DNA of 64,000 bases from Actinomycetes bacterium (GTDB lineage: Bacteria; Actinomycetota; Acidimicrobiia; Acidimicrobiales; RAAP-2). The stretch spans positions 1 through 64,000 of the forward strand of contig JAJYBR010000005.1 of the NCBI GenBank assembly GCA_021778895.1, written 5' to 3'. The position numbers and the translations under genes were made by a program. Positions 55,341 to 64,000 of this stretch are shown in pieces. The notes under the pieces were generated by a model. The model was given only the letters and a program-made list of their open reading frames with translations, was not told the DNA's origin and did not search any database. How positions within the stretch are numbered: position 1 is the first letter of the stretch; every line of letters starts with the position of its first letter.

Positions 55341-56332
55341 GCCGATCCTCCATCAGCCCACACGTCGGCGAGCAGCAGGTCCTCGCCCGGCTGCTCGCCG
55401 GCGCGGGCCTCGCGCGTCGCCTCCTCGACCTCGTCGGCGACCTCGGCCTCGAGGGCCGCCAGCTCGTCCTCGCCCACCCCGCTCGCCGCGAGGCGCGCCC
55501 GGTACATCGGGAGCGGGTCGCGCGCCAGCCACGCCTCGACCTCGTCGTCGGGGCGGTAGGTCCCCGGATCGGCCCGGCTGTGGCCGCCGTGGCGGTAGGT
55601 CTCGGCCTCGATGAGGCTCGGCCCCTCGCCGGCCCGTGCCCGCGCGATCGCGGTGCGCGCCACCTCGTAGACGGCGTCGGCGTCGTTGCCGTCCACCAGG
55701 ATCGGCTCGAGCCCGTAGGCGCTGGCCCGGTCGGCGGCCGGGTGGGCGACGGCGGTCACCTCGCTGGTGCGGGTGTACTCCATCCAGAGGTTGTTCTCGC
55801 ACACGAAGACGACGGGGAGGCGCCAGATGGCCGCGAAGTTCAGCGCCTCGTGGAAGGCGCCGATGTTGGTCGTGCCGTCGCCGAAGAAGCAGACCGCCAC
55901 CTGGTCGGTCCCCCGGTACTGGGCCGACCACGCCGCCCCGCAGGCGATGGGCAGGTGCGAGCCGATGACGGCGTAGGAGCCCATGACGCCGTGGGAGACG
56001 CTGGTGAGGTGCATCGAGCCGCCCTTGCCGCGCATCAGGCCGTTGCGGCGCCCGAGCAGCTCGGCCAGGACCGGGGTCATGGGCACGCCGCGGGCCAGCG
56101 TGTGCGCGTGGCCCCGGTAGGTGGCGAAGGTCCAGTCGTCGGGCGCCATGGCGGCCGCCACGCCGGCGGCGATCGCCTCTTGGCCCAGCGACAGGTGGCT
56201 CGTCCCCTTGACCAGGTTCTCCAAGAACAGGTCGTAGGCCCGCGTCTCGAAGGCGCGCAGGGCGACCTGCGCGCGGTACATCGCGACCTGGCGGGCCAGG
56301 TCGGTGGAGCCGGCGGTCTGGGTCGACGTCAT
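55328..56332 (-). CDS. 2-oxoacid (pyruvate/acetoin-type) dehydrogenase E1 alpha
   Basis: YRGHAHTLARGVPM, GKGGSMHLTSVSHGVMGSYAVIGSHLPIACGAA, CFFGDGTTNIGAFHEALNFAAIWRLPVVFVCENN. Confidence 0.93.
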   Translation of the reverse strand: MTSTQTAGSTDLARQVAMYRAQVALRAFETRAYDLFLENLVKGTSHLSLGQEAIAAGVAAAMAPDDWTFATYRGHAHTLARGVPMTPVLAELLGRRNGLMRGKGGSMHLTSVSHGVMGSYAVIGSHLPIACGAAWSAQYRGTDQVAVCFFGDGTTNIGAFHEALNFAAIWRLPVVFVCENNLWMEYTRTSEVTAVAHPAADRASAYGLEPILVDGNDADAVYEVARTAIARARAGEGPSLIEAETYRHGGHSRADPGTYRPDDEVEAWLARDPLPMYRARLAASGVGEDELAALEAEVADEVEEATREARAGEQPGEDLLLADVWADGGSAWRN

Positions 56333-56339
56333 GTGCCTC

Positions 56340-57590
56340 CTAGTACTCGTGGGCGATCAGCAGGTCCTGGGCCGGGAAGTGGGTCAGGATGGCCGGCCCG
56401 TCCGCGGTCACCACGACCTCCTCCTCGATGCGCGCCGCCGAGACGCCGTCGCTGGCCGGGCAGTAGGTCTCCAGGGCGAAGACCATGCCCTCGCGCAGCT
56501 CGATCGGATCGGTGAGGCTGTTCAGACGGCTGATGATGGGTCGCTCGTGCAGGCCCAATCCCAGGCCGTGCCCGAACTGGAGGCCGAAGGCCGCCATCTC
56601 GTCGGCGAAGCCGAAGTCGGTCGCGGCGGGCCAGGCCCGGGCGATCTCGTCGGTCCCCACGCCGGGCTTGACGAGGTCGATGGCCGCGTCCATCCAGACG
56701 CGAGCCTGGGTGTAGGCGTCGCGCTGGGGCGCCGTGGCCGAGCCCACCGACAGCGTGCGGTAGTAGCACGTGCGGTACCCGTTGTACGAGTGGATGATGT
56801 CGAAGAACGCCTGGTCCCCCGGGCGGATGATGCGGTCGGTGAAGTTGTGCGGGTGCGGGTTGCAGCGCTCGCCCGACACCGAGTTGACCGCCTCGACCTG
56901 GTCGGACCCCATCTCGTAGAGGCGCTGGTTGACCAGGGCCACGATCTGGTTCTCGCGCACCCCGGGCTTCAGGGCCTCGAAGACGTCGTGGTAGACGCCG
57001 TCGACCATGGCCGCAGCCTGGGAGAGCAGCATGATCTCGTCGGGGCTCTTGATCACGCGCGCGTCGAGCATGGTCTGTTGCGCGTCGCGGACCTCGATGC
57101 CCGCGCCCTGGAGCTCGAACAGGAAGGGCAGCTCGACGATGTCGAGGCCGACGGGCTGGTCGGCCACGCCGGCGTCGCGCAGGAGCCCGACGATCTCTTC
57201 GACCGCCGAGGTGAAGAGGCCGGCTCGCGGAGCGATCGCCCCGCGCAGCCCGAGCATCCCGGCCCGGCAGTTGTCGGGCTCGAGCCAGGGCGCGAACAGC
57301 TTGTGGTGGCGCGCGGCCGACCCGAAGTCCCACACCATCGGCTCGCCGCCGCGGGTGAGCAGGCAGTAGCGCGTCATCTTGTCGCCGAGCGCCCCGCCGA
57401 CCCAGGTCCCCGACACGTAGCGGATGTTGTAGAAGTCGAACAGGAGCAGCGAGCCGAACTCGCTCGCCTCCAGGGCCGCGCGGGCGCGCGCCAGGCGGTA
57501 GTCGCGCAGGCGCGCGAAGTCCACGCGGGTCTCGAAGTCCACCCCCATGTGGCCGGGAGTCGAGATGGTGGGGCCGAATCCCTCTCTCAT
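56340..57590 (-). CDS. M24-fold (creatinase/Xaa-Pro peptidase-like) protein with altered metal-site residues
   Basis: FGHGLGLGLHERP, LREGMVFALETYCP, ARIEEEVVVT; DIIHSYNGYRTCYYRT replaces the D...GYxxD segment. Confidence 0.8.
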   Translation of the reverse strand: MREGFGPTISTPGHMGVDFETRVDFARLRDYRLARARAALEASEFGSLLLFDFYNIRYVSGTWVGGALGDKMTRYCLLTRGGEPMVWDFGSAARHHKLFAPWLEPDNCRAGMLGLRGAIAPRAGLFTSAVEEIVGLLRDAGVADQPVGLDIVELPFLFELQGAGIEVRDAQQTMLDARVIKSPDEIMLLSQAAAMVDGVYHDVFEALKPGVRENQIVALVNQRLYEMGSDQVEAVNSVSGERCNPHPHNFTDRIIRPGDQAFFDIIHSYNGYRTCYYRTLSVGSATAPQRDAYTQARVWMDAAIDLVKPGVGTDEIARAWPAATDFGFADEMAAFGLQFGHGLGLGLHERPIISRLNSLTDPIELREGMVFALETYCPASDGVSAARIEEEVVVTADGPAILTHFPAQDLLIAHEY

Positions 57591-58519
57591 GGGGCCTCCA
57601 ATCCGTCGTCGACCGCCACGTCCTCGGGCACGAGCTCGAGGCCCGAGCGCCGCGCCTGCTCGAGCAGCAGGGCGGCGAAGTCACGCTCGGCCAGCCCCGC
57701 GCCCATGGCGCTGGCCACCAGCTCGCTCGAGAGCGCCGCCACCGGCATCGCGACGCCGAGGTCGTGGGCGGCCGCCATCGCCAGGTCGAAGTCCTTGCGC
57801 AGCAGCCGCGTGGTGAAGGTCGGGGTGAAGTCCAGGTGCACCAGGGCCGGCGACTTGTAGGTCGAGAACATCGAGCCCATGACCGAGTGGTTCATGAAGT
57901 CCAAGAAGGCGGCGCGCGAGACCCCGCCGCGCTCGGCCAGGACGGTGATCTCGCTCAGCGCCTGGGTCACGACGCCGAGCAGCACGTTGTGGCAGATCTT
58001 GACCAGGCGGGCCACCTCGCCGTCGCCCACGTAGGTCACGCCGCGCCCGAGGAGCTCGAGGTAGGGCCGCGCGTGCGCGAAGGCCTCGGGCGAGCCCGAG
58101 GCGGCCAGGGTGAGCTTGCCGGCCGCCACGACCTTGGGGTTGCCGCTGACCGGGCTGGCGAGGAACGCGACGCCGCGCGCGGCGCAGGCCGCGCGCACCC
58201 GGGCCGAGACCTCGGTCGCCACGGTCGAGCAGTCGACGACGATCGCGGGAGCGTGGCGCGGGTCGCTCAGCACGCCGGCGGGACCCTCGACCACCTCGAC
58301 CAGGTCATCGTTGCCCGAGACCATCACGAAGACGACCTCGCAGTCGGCCAGGTCGCGGGGGGCGTCGACCACCACCGCGCCGGCGTCGGCCAGCGCCTCG
58401 GCCTTGGCCCGCGTGCGGTTGGTGACGCGCACTGTGTGGCCACCGGCCAGGAGGCGGCGCGCCATCGCCGCGCCCATGCGCCCGCACCCGATCCAGCCCA
58501 GGGAACCGCTCTCAGCCAT
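57587..58519 (-). CDS. 3-hydroxyisobutyrate dehydrogenase-like NAD(P) oxidoreductase
   Basis: LGWIGCGRMGAAMARRLLAGGHTVRVTNRT, FLASPVSGNPKVVAAGKL, ARLVKICHNVLL; ATGA overlap with the downstream M24 gene. Confidence 0.9.
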   Translation of the reverse strand: MAESGSLGWIGCGRMGAAMARRLLAGGHTVRVTNRTRAKAEALADAGAVVVDAPRDLADCEVVFVMVSGNDDLVEVVEGPAGVLSDPRHAPAIVVDCSTVATEVSARVRAACAARGVAFLASPVSGNPKVVAAGKLTLAASGSPEAFAHARPYLELLGRGVTYVGDGEVARLVKICHNVLLGVVTQALSEITVLAERGGVSRAAFLDFMNHSVMGSMFSTYKSPALVHLDFTPTFTTRLLRKDFDLAMAAAHDLGVAMPVAALSSELVASAMGAGLAERDFAALLLEQARRSGLELVPEDVAVDDGLEAP

Positions 58520-59267
58520 GCTGACCTCCCGTCGCCGCCTCCTCGAGCGACCCGCCCAGGTAGAGCGCGCCGATCTCGGGGTTGTGCAGGACCTCGGCCC
58601 CCGAGCCCGCCAGGCGGACGCGACCATTCTCCAGCACCACGCCGGTGCTGGCGAGCTTGAGGCCCTGGCGGGCGTTCTGCTCGACGAGCACGATCGTACG
58701 GCCCGCCTCGTTCATCTGGCGCACCGTCGCGAACATCAGCCGCAGGGTCTTGGGATCCAGGCCCATCGAGGGCTCGTCGAGCACCACGACCTGGGGGTCA
58801 AGCATCAGGCAGCGCGCGAACTCGACCAGGCGCTGCTGGCCCCCTGAGAGGGACCCGGCCTTGTCGTCGGCCCGCTCGGCCACGATCGGGAAGAGCGCCC
58901 GGATGCGCTCCAGGCGCTCGGCGATCACGCCGCGGTCGCGCTCGAGGAACGCGCCGAGCTCGACGTTCTGCTGCACGGTCATCTCGCGGAAGAGGGAGTG
59001 GTTCTGGGGGACCTGGACGATGCCCAGGCGCAGGATCTCGCGCGGGCTGCGCCCCACCAAGTTCACGCCCTTGAAGTGGATGGCGCCCTGGCGGGGCTTG
59101 ACCAGACCGCTCAGGGCCTTGAGCAAGGTCGACTTGCCCGAGCCGTTCGGTCCCACGATGCAGGTGATGCCCCCGGCGGAGACCTCGAGGTCGACGCCCT
59201 TGAGCACGTCGCCGCCGCCGTAGCCGGCGATGACGCCCTCGAAGGTCAAGAAGGGGATGTCAGGCAC
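58512..59267 (-). CDS. livF: Branched-chain-type ABC transporter ATP-binding protein
   Basis: GPNGSGKSTLLKALSGL, LSGGQQRLVEFARCLMLDPQVVVLDEPSMGLDP. Confidence 0.92.
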   Translation of the reverse strand: MPDIPFLTFEGVIAGYGGGDVLKGVDLEVSAGGITCIVGPNGSGKSTLLKALSGLVKPRQGAIHFKGVNLVGRSPREILRLGIVQVPQNHSLFREMTVQQNVELGAFLERDRGVIAERLERIRALFPIVAERADDKAGSLSGGQQRLVEFARCLMLDPQVVVLDEPSMGLDPKTLRLMFATVRQMNEAGRTIVLVEQNARQGLKLASTGVVLENGRVRLAGSGAEVLHNPEIGALYLGGSLEEAATGGQHG

Positions 59268-60042
59268 CGGCCACCGCCTCGTGGAGCTCGTCCTCGTCCT
59301 CGTCGCCCCCGCCCAGGTACGCGTCGAGCACGCGCGGATCGGCCCGGATCTCAGCCGGGGTGCCGGTCACCAGGTCACAGCCCTGGTGCATCACGGTGAC
59401 CCGGTCGCACAGCGACATCACGAACTCCATGTTGTGCTCGACGATGAGGAACGTGGTCCCCGTCGCGTTGAGGGCGCGGATCTTCTCGGCGATCGTGTTG
59501 ATCAGTGTGAGGTTGACGCCACCGGCGGGCTCGTCGAGCAAGATGACGTCGGGGTTGGCCACGAGTACGTAGGCGAGCTCGAGGAGCTTGCGCTGCCCGT
59601 AGGAGAGGGCGCCCGCCTGCAGGTGGGCCAGCCCCCCGATCCCGACGAAGCCCAACAGCTCCATGGCGGTGTCCACCTCGCTGGCCGAGGACTTCGAGCG
59701 CAGCAGGCCGCGCCACCAGCTCTCGTCGTGCTGGGTGGCGATCAGCATGTTCTCCAGCACCGTCATGCGCGCGAAGATCCGCGTCAGCTGGAAGGTCCGG
59801 CCGACCCCGAGGGCGAAGACCCGGTCAGGGCGGGCCCCGGTGATGTCGGTGCCGTCGAAGGTGACCGTCCCGGCGTCGGGGCGCACGTAGCCGGTCATCA
59901 CGTTGAAGAGGGTGGTCTTGCCCGATCCGTTAGGACCGATCAGCCCGGCGATGGATCCCTTCTCCACTGCGAGCGAGCAGGTCCGCAGAGCCTGCAGGCC
60001 CCCGAAGGACTTGGAGATCCCGGTGGCGGTGAGCAGTGCCAT
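59260..60042 (-). CDS. livG: Branched-chain-type ABC transporter ATP-binding protein
   Basis: GPNGSGKTTLFNVMTGYVRPDAGTVTFDG, LSYGQRKLLELAYVLVANPDVILLDEPAGGVN; TGATG overlap with livM. Confidence 0.92.
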   Translation of the reverse strand: MALLTATGISKSFGGLQALRTCSLAVEKGSIAGLIGPNGSGKTTLFNVMTGYVRPDAGTVTFDGTDITGARPDRVFALGVGRTFQLTRIFARMTVLENMLIATQHDESWWRGLLRSKSSASEVDTAMELLGFVGIGGLAHLQAGALSYGQRKLLELAYVLVANPDVILLDEPAGGVNLTLINTIAEKIRALNATGTTFLIVEHNMEFVMSLCDRVTVMHQGCDLVTGTPAEIRADPRVLDAYLGGGDEDEDELHEAVAGA

Positions 60043-61106
60043 CAGGCCACCCCTCCGACCGCGACGTCGTGGGCGACGCCGGCCGGGGCCGGCGGGTCGC
60101 CGGCCGGCGGCGGCGCGTCGCCGGCCGCCGCGTCGTTCGCGCTCACCGCGGCGCGCTCGCGCTCGGCGCGCCGGGTGACGCGGTCGCGGATGTAGACGAC
60201 GACGCCCTGGGGCATGAACATGATCACCAGCAAGAAGAGCGCCCCGAACAAGATCAGGTACAGCGACCCGTTGGAGAACTGGATCGTCAGGTACTGCTGG
60301 CCGGCCTCGAGCACCAGCCCACCGAGCAGCGGCCCGGTGAGCGTCCCCAGCCCCCCGAGGAAGGTCATGAGGGCGATCGAGATGTCGAACATCGGGTCGT
60401 AGACGAACTGCGGGTAGATCTGGCCGACGAACATGGCGTAGAGGGCGCCGGCCGCCCCCACGGTGAAGGCCGACAGGGCGAAGCCGGTGACCTTGACGGC
60501 GTGGGTGCGCACGCCGAGCCCGAGGGCCCGGTCCTCGTCGTCGCGGATGGCCAGCAGCTGCATGCCGAAGCGCGAGCGGCGCACCAGGGCCGACAGCGCC
60601 GTCGCGAAGATGACCAAGCCCAGGCCCACGTAGTAGAAGGGCACGTTGTAGTACTGGTAGCCCCACGTGATGAAGGGCAGGTTCAGGCCCGAGGTCCCGC
60701 CGGTGAAGCCGAAGTTGATCGCCGAGAGCTGGAAGACGAAGAAGATGGCGATGGTGATCACCACGAAGGTGTGGCGCCGCACGCGCAGGGCGATCCACCC
60801 GATGGGGACGGCCAGGACCGTGGCCACCAGCCCGCCGAGCGGCACCAGCCAGAACATCGCGGCCCCGGGGGCCATGTGCAGGTGGATCGACAGCAGGGCC
60901 ATCGTGTAGGCGCCCGAGCCGTAGAAGGCGGCCGAGCCCAGGGCGATGTACCCCGAGTAGCCCGAGAACATGTTCCACGACGAGGCGCACGCCATGAAGA
61001 TGACGGAGAAGACCGCGATCGTCGTGTAGGTCGGGTTGGTGACGACCAGGGGGAAGACCCCGAAGGCGGCCAGGGCGACCAGCCACCACAGGTTGCGCGC
61101 GCGCAT
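60042..61106 (-). CDS. livM: Branched-chain-type ABC transporter permease
   Basis: SGYSGYIALGSAAFYGSGAYTMALL; multi-TM; TGATG overlap with livH. Confidence 0.9.
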   Translation of the reverse strand: MRARNLWWLVALAAFGVFPLVVTNPTYTTIAVFSVIFMACASSWNMFSGYSGYIALGSAAFYGSGAYTMALLSIHLHMAPGAAMFWLVPLGGLVATVLAVPIGWIALRVRRHTFVVITIAIFFVFQLSAINFGFTGGTSGLNLPFITWGYQYYNVPFYYVGLGLVIFATALSALVRRSRFGMQLLAIRDDEDRALGLGVRTHAVKVTGFALSAFTVGAAGALYAMFVGQIYPQFVYDPMFDISIALMTFLGGLGTLTGPLLGGLVLEAGQQYLTIQFSNGSLYLILFGALFLLVIMFMPQGVVVYIRDRVTRRAERERAAVSANDAAAGDAPPPAGDPPAPAGVAHDVAVGGVA

Positions 61107-61990
61107 CAGGCCACCCGGGCGGAGGCCCGGCCGAAGAGTCCCTGGGGTCGCCACAGCAGGACCAGGATCAAGACGACGAAGTAGGCCATGGTCGACCAGA
61201 CCGGTGACCAGACCACGCCGACCACGTCACCGATGAAGACCATGGCGATGCCCGCCACCATCGCTCCGCCGAGCGAGCCCATCCCGCCCAGGACGATGAT
61301 CGTCAGCAAGCGCGAGATCAGGTCGTAGGACGAGGACGCGTTGAAGGAGTTCGTGGCGCCGTAGATCATGCCGCCGGCCGCCGTCACCGCGACCCCGATG
61401 CCGAAGGTGATCGTCGAGACCCGGCGCACGTCGATGCCGACGAGGGCCGCCGAGGCCTGGTCGGCGAGCGACGCCCGCACGCTCATGCCGAAGCGCGTTC
61501 GATAGAGCATGACGTAGAGCGCTCCGAGGAGCACCGCCGCCAGGATGAACCCGGCGACGTAGATGAAGCCGAAGTGGACCTGGCCGATGGCGAAGGACTT
61601 GGACACGTAGGACGCCTGGAGCTGGACGTCGTTGACCGAGAAGATCATGTTCAAGCCGCCCTCGATCAGCAGGGACACCGCGTAGGTGACCAGGATCGAC
61701 ATGGCCGTTTTCTCGGGCCCCTTGAGTCGCCCGATGAAGGCCCGCTCGATCACGACCCCGACGATGAACATCGTCGGGGTCGTGATCAGCAGACCGACGA
61801 ACAGGTCGATGTGCCAGTGCAACTGCAGGGCGTAGCTGAGGTAGGCGCCCAGGATCACGAGGATCCCCTGGGCGATGTTGATGATGTCCATCACACCGAA
61901 CACCAGGGTCAGGCCGGTCGCCATGAGGGCGTAGACCGACCCGGTCAGGATGCCGTCCTTCGCGGCGCTCAGCAGGGCAACGGAGTTCAC
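61106..61990 (-). CDS. livH: Branched-chain-type ABC transporter permease
   Basis: GSVYALMATGLTLVFGVMDIINIAQGILVILGAYLSY; multi-TM. Confidence 0.92.
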   Translation of the reverse strand: MNSVALLSAAKDGILTGSVYALMATGLTLVFGVMDIINIAQGILVILGAYLSYALQLHWHIDLFVGLLITTPTMFIVGVVIERAFIGRLKGPEKTAMSILVTYAVSLLIEGGLNMIFSVNDVQLQASYVSKSFAIGQVHFGFIYVAGFILAAVLLGALYVMLYRTRFGMSVRASLADQASAALVGIDVRRVSTITFGIGVAVTAAGGMIYGATNSFNASSSYDLISRLLTIIVLGGMGSLGGAMVAGIAMVFIGDVVGVVWSPVWSTMAYFVVLILVLLWRPQGLFGRASARVA

Positions 61991-61993
61991 GGG

Positions 61994-63241
61994 TTATTTG
62001 CCCCAGGCCGGCTTCGGGTAGAGCACCCTGACCGAGTTGCGGTCGTTCACCGGGTTGACCTGGACGAACTTCGCACCCTGCCACTGGAACGTGAAGGCCG
62101 TCGGCACGGTGTTCTCCCCCAACCCGTTGAAGCGCACCGGGCCCTGGACCGACTGCAGCGTCACGCCGGAGTGCAGGTACTTGATGATCTTCTGGTTGTT
62201 GAAGCCGCCCGTCGCCTTGACCGCCTGGGCCACGACCTCACCGACCGAGTAGGCCTCGGCCACGTCGCTGCTCACCTGGGAGGCCGTGCCGCCATACTTC
62301 TTGACGTACTGGGCCACCATCACGCGGCTCAGCGGGTTGGCCGATCCGCCGTACCAGGCGTTGGGCACCATCATGCCGTTGGCGTTCTTCAGGCCGACCG
62401 ACTTGATGAAGGTGCTGCCCTGGTCGGGGCCGCCGGTCGCGATGAACACCTTGGGCGAGAAGCCCGACTGCTCGAAGGCCTGCATGAAGGCCGACACCGT
62501 GGGCACGTCGACCGAGCCCAGCACCACCGCCTGGGGCTTGGAGGCCGCGACGGCGTCCGCGATGGACGTGTAGTCGGTGACCTCGGCCGGGAAGACGTGG
62601 TTGTAGACGGTCTTGATGTGCGCCTTGCGCAGCAACGGCTCGATCGTCGTGACCTGGGGCTCGGTGAACGGGTCGTTGGACGTGACGAAGGCCACCGTCT
62701 TGGGCCGCTTGGCTGCGGGCAGACTGGTCACCCACTTGGCGAAGGGCATCAGGTCATCGGCCACCGGGAGCGACACGTCGAAGACGTTGTGCAGCCCGGC
62801 CTGGAAGACGCTGGGCGCCCCACCGGCACCCTCGACGAGGGCGTAGCCGTAGCGCGACACGGCCTTGGCGGCCGGCAGTGACAGCAGCGACGAGAAGGGA
62901 CCGAACGTCAGGGCCACGTGATCGTTCGAGATCAGGGCCTGGTAGTTGGTCACGACCTGCGTCGGGCTCGAGGCGTCCGACTTGATGTCGAGAACGACCT
63001 TGTGGCCGAGCAGCCCACCCGCGCGGTTGATGTCCGCCGCCCAGAGCTTGTAGCCCTGTTGGAAGGCCTGACCGTCGGCCGAGAAGTCGCCCGACAGCGA
63101 GAGCGAGATCCCGATCTTGACGGGCGATGAGGCGTGGCTGCGCGCCGACGCCCCGCTCGCGCCGACCATCGTCACCAGGGATGCCCCCGCCAACGACGTT
63201 GCGCTCAGGACCCGCAGATATCTGCGGTTGCCGTGTTTCAT
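61994..63241 (-). CDS. livK: Branched-chain-type ABC transporter substrate-binding protein
   Basis: Signal peptide then VKIGISLSLSGDFSADGQAFQQGYKLWAADINRAGGLLGHKVVLDIKSDASSPTQVVTNYQALI. Confidence 0.92.
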   Translation of the reverse strand: MKHGNRRYLRVLSATSLAGASLVTMVGASGASARSHASSPVKIGISLSLSGDFSADGQAFQQGYKLWAADINRAGGLLGHKVVLDIKSDASSPTQVVTNYQALISNDHVALTFGPFSSLLSLPAAKAVSRYGYALVEGAGGAPSVFQAGLHNVFDVSLPVADDLMPFAKWVTSLPAAKRPKTVAFVTSNDPFTEPQVTTIEPLLRKAHIKTVYNHVFPAEVTDYTSIADAVAASKPQAVVLGSVDVPTVSAFMQAFEQSGFSPKVFIATGGPDQGSTFIKSVGLKNANGMMVPNAWYGGSANPLSRVMVAQYVKKYGGTASQVSSDVAEAYSVGEVVAQAVKATGGFNNQKIIKYLHSGVTLQSVQGPVRFNGLGENTVPTAFTFQWQGAKFVQVNPVNDRNSVRVLYPKPAWGK

Positions 63242-63459
63242 GTTCCCCCCTACTTTGTCGGCAGGACGAATCCCCCTCGCCACGCCGCTCGCTCGTCGAG
63301 CGATTGCGGCACTCTAACGAGGGGTGGGAGGGGGGTCAACGTCACTTCCCGTGAAATTTCTTCGATAGCGACTTAAAACAATTCACGCCGCCACCGGACC
63401 TGCGCCGACCTTCGCTCGCTACCATCAGCGGCCAACGACATCGACGCCAAGGGGGGGAC

Positions 63460-64000
63460 GTGGCCGATCCGCTGGTCGAGACGGCCATCGCCAACTGGGA
63501 GCCACGTTTCGTGGCCAACGGGGTGGACGGGGCCGACTTCGCCCGCATCACCGCCGCCGTGGCCAGCTGGGACGACTGGTGCGGCGCCTGGAGCGCGGCG
63601 GCGGACGGGTACGCCGAGCTGGCAGCGAAGAGCCGGGCCGCCGGCCACGCCCGCAGCGCCGGCGAGTTCGACGCGCGCGCCGCCCTCTACTACCACTTCG
63701 GCCGGTTCCTCTTCGTCCACGACCGCGACCAGGAGCGCGCCACCCACGAGCGAGCCGTCGCCGCCCTGACGCGCGCGCTGGTCGAGCTCGCCCCCCCGGC
63801 ACGGCGCGAGCTCGTCGCCTTCGAGGGCGGTCACCTGGTCGCGCTGGTGCGCACGCCGGCGGGCCCGGGGCCCCACCCCGTCGTCATCCTGATCCCCGGG
63901 CTCGACTCCACCAAGGAGGAGTTCCGCGAGGTGGAGCGCGCATTCCTGGACCGGGGCCTGGCGACGGCCTCCCTCGACGGACCCGGCCAAGGCGAGGCGG
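63460..64000 (+). CDS. Alpha/beta hydrolase, FrsA / 2,6-dihydropseudooxynicotine hydrolase-like (3' truncated by window; absent from the ORF track)
   Basis: GTG at 63460, frame open to the edge: VADPLVETAIANWEPRFVANGVDGADFARITAAVASWDDWC...PHPVVILIPGLDSTKEEFREVERAFLDRGLATASLDGPGQGEA. Confidence 0.75.
   Translation, partial: MADPLVETAIANWEPRFVANGVDGADFARITAAVASWDDWCGAWSAAADGYAELAAKSRAAGHARSAGEFDARAALYYHFGRFLFVHDRDQERATHERAVAALTRALVELAPPARRELVAFEGGHLVALVRTPAGPGPHPVVILIPGLDSTKEEFREVERAFLDRGLATASLDGPGQGEA

Noticed and set aside
60075-60135. Repetitive GC-rich tract (gcgtcgccggcc...)
   Set aside because: Falls within the livM 3' end and encodes an Ala/Pro-rich tail; coding low complexity, not a repeat element.
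1-64000. CRISPR arrays, rRNA/tRNA genes, transposases, phage or classical defence genes
   Set aside because: None recognised in ORFs or intergenic gaps.

Overview
High-GC, gene-dense chromosomal window. It looks actinobacterial, possibly Acidimicrobiia-like; that is an inference from protein style and was not tested. About 52 protein-coding genes are supported. I saw no rRNA, tRNA, CRISPR array, phage or IS element.

Main blocks:
(1) 0-14.5 kb: housekeeping and metabolic genes (glycerate kinase, aldo/keto reductase, Nramp, EF-G-like GTPase, MscL, carboxyl transferase, AMP-ligase, a RidA-like/hydrolase fusion).
(2) 14.6-28 kb: a cyclic-di-GMP island with three GGDEF proteins (two also carrying EAL) and two HD-GYP proteins. 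Several genes are chained by overlapping start/stop codons with a GT-C-like membrane protein. An Rv1355c-type three-domain protein (acyl/acetyltransferase-like + ThiF/E1-like + nitroreductase-like) lies upstream.
(3) 28.2-39.2 kb: a type IV pilus locus (pilD; pilB, pilC, three prepilin-like or pilus assembly proteins with elaborate ectodomains, pilA, pilT), ending in a DUF429-like gene with lost acidic residues.
(4) 39.4-54.4 kb: accessory operons (GNAT / HDAC-like deacetylase / UspA; MarR / methyltransferase / MFS; ferric-reductase-like / FMN-binding / ApbE).
(5) 54.4-64 kb: one apparent minus-strand transcription unit of a Liv-type ABC transporter plus HIBADH-like, M24 creatinase-like and E1 alpha/beta genes, facing a partial alpha/beta hydrolase.

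Best candidate system: the c-di-GMP island beside a pilus locus whose PilB carries a near-canonical tandem MshEN c-di-GMP-binding motif (24-5-24 residues). This suggests a locally encoded c-di-GMP-to-pilus circuit. All family calls were made by reading translated motifs; no database searches were run.
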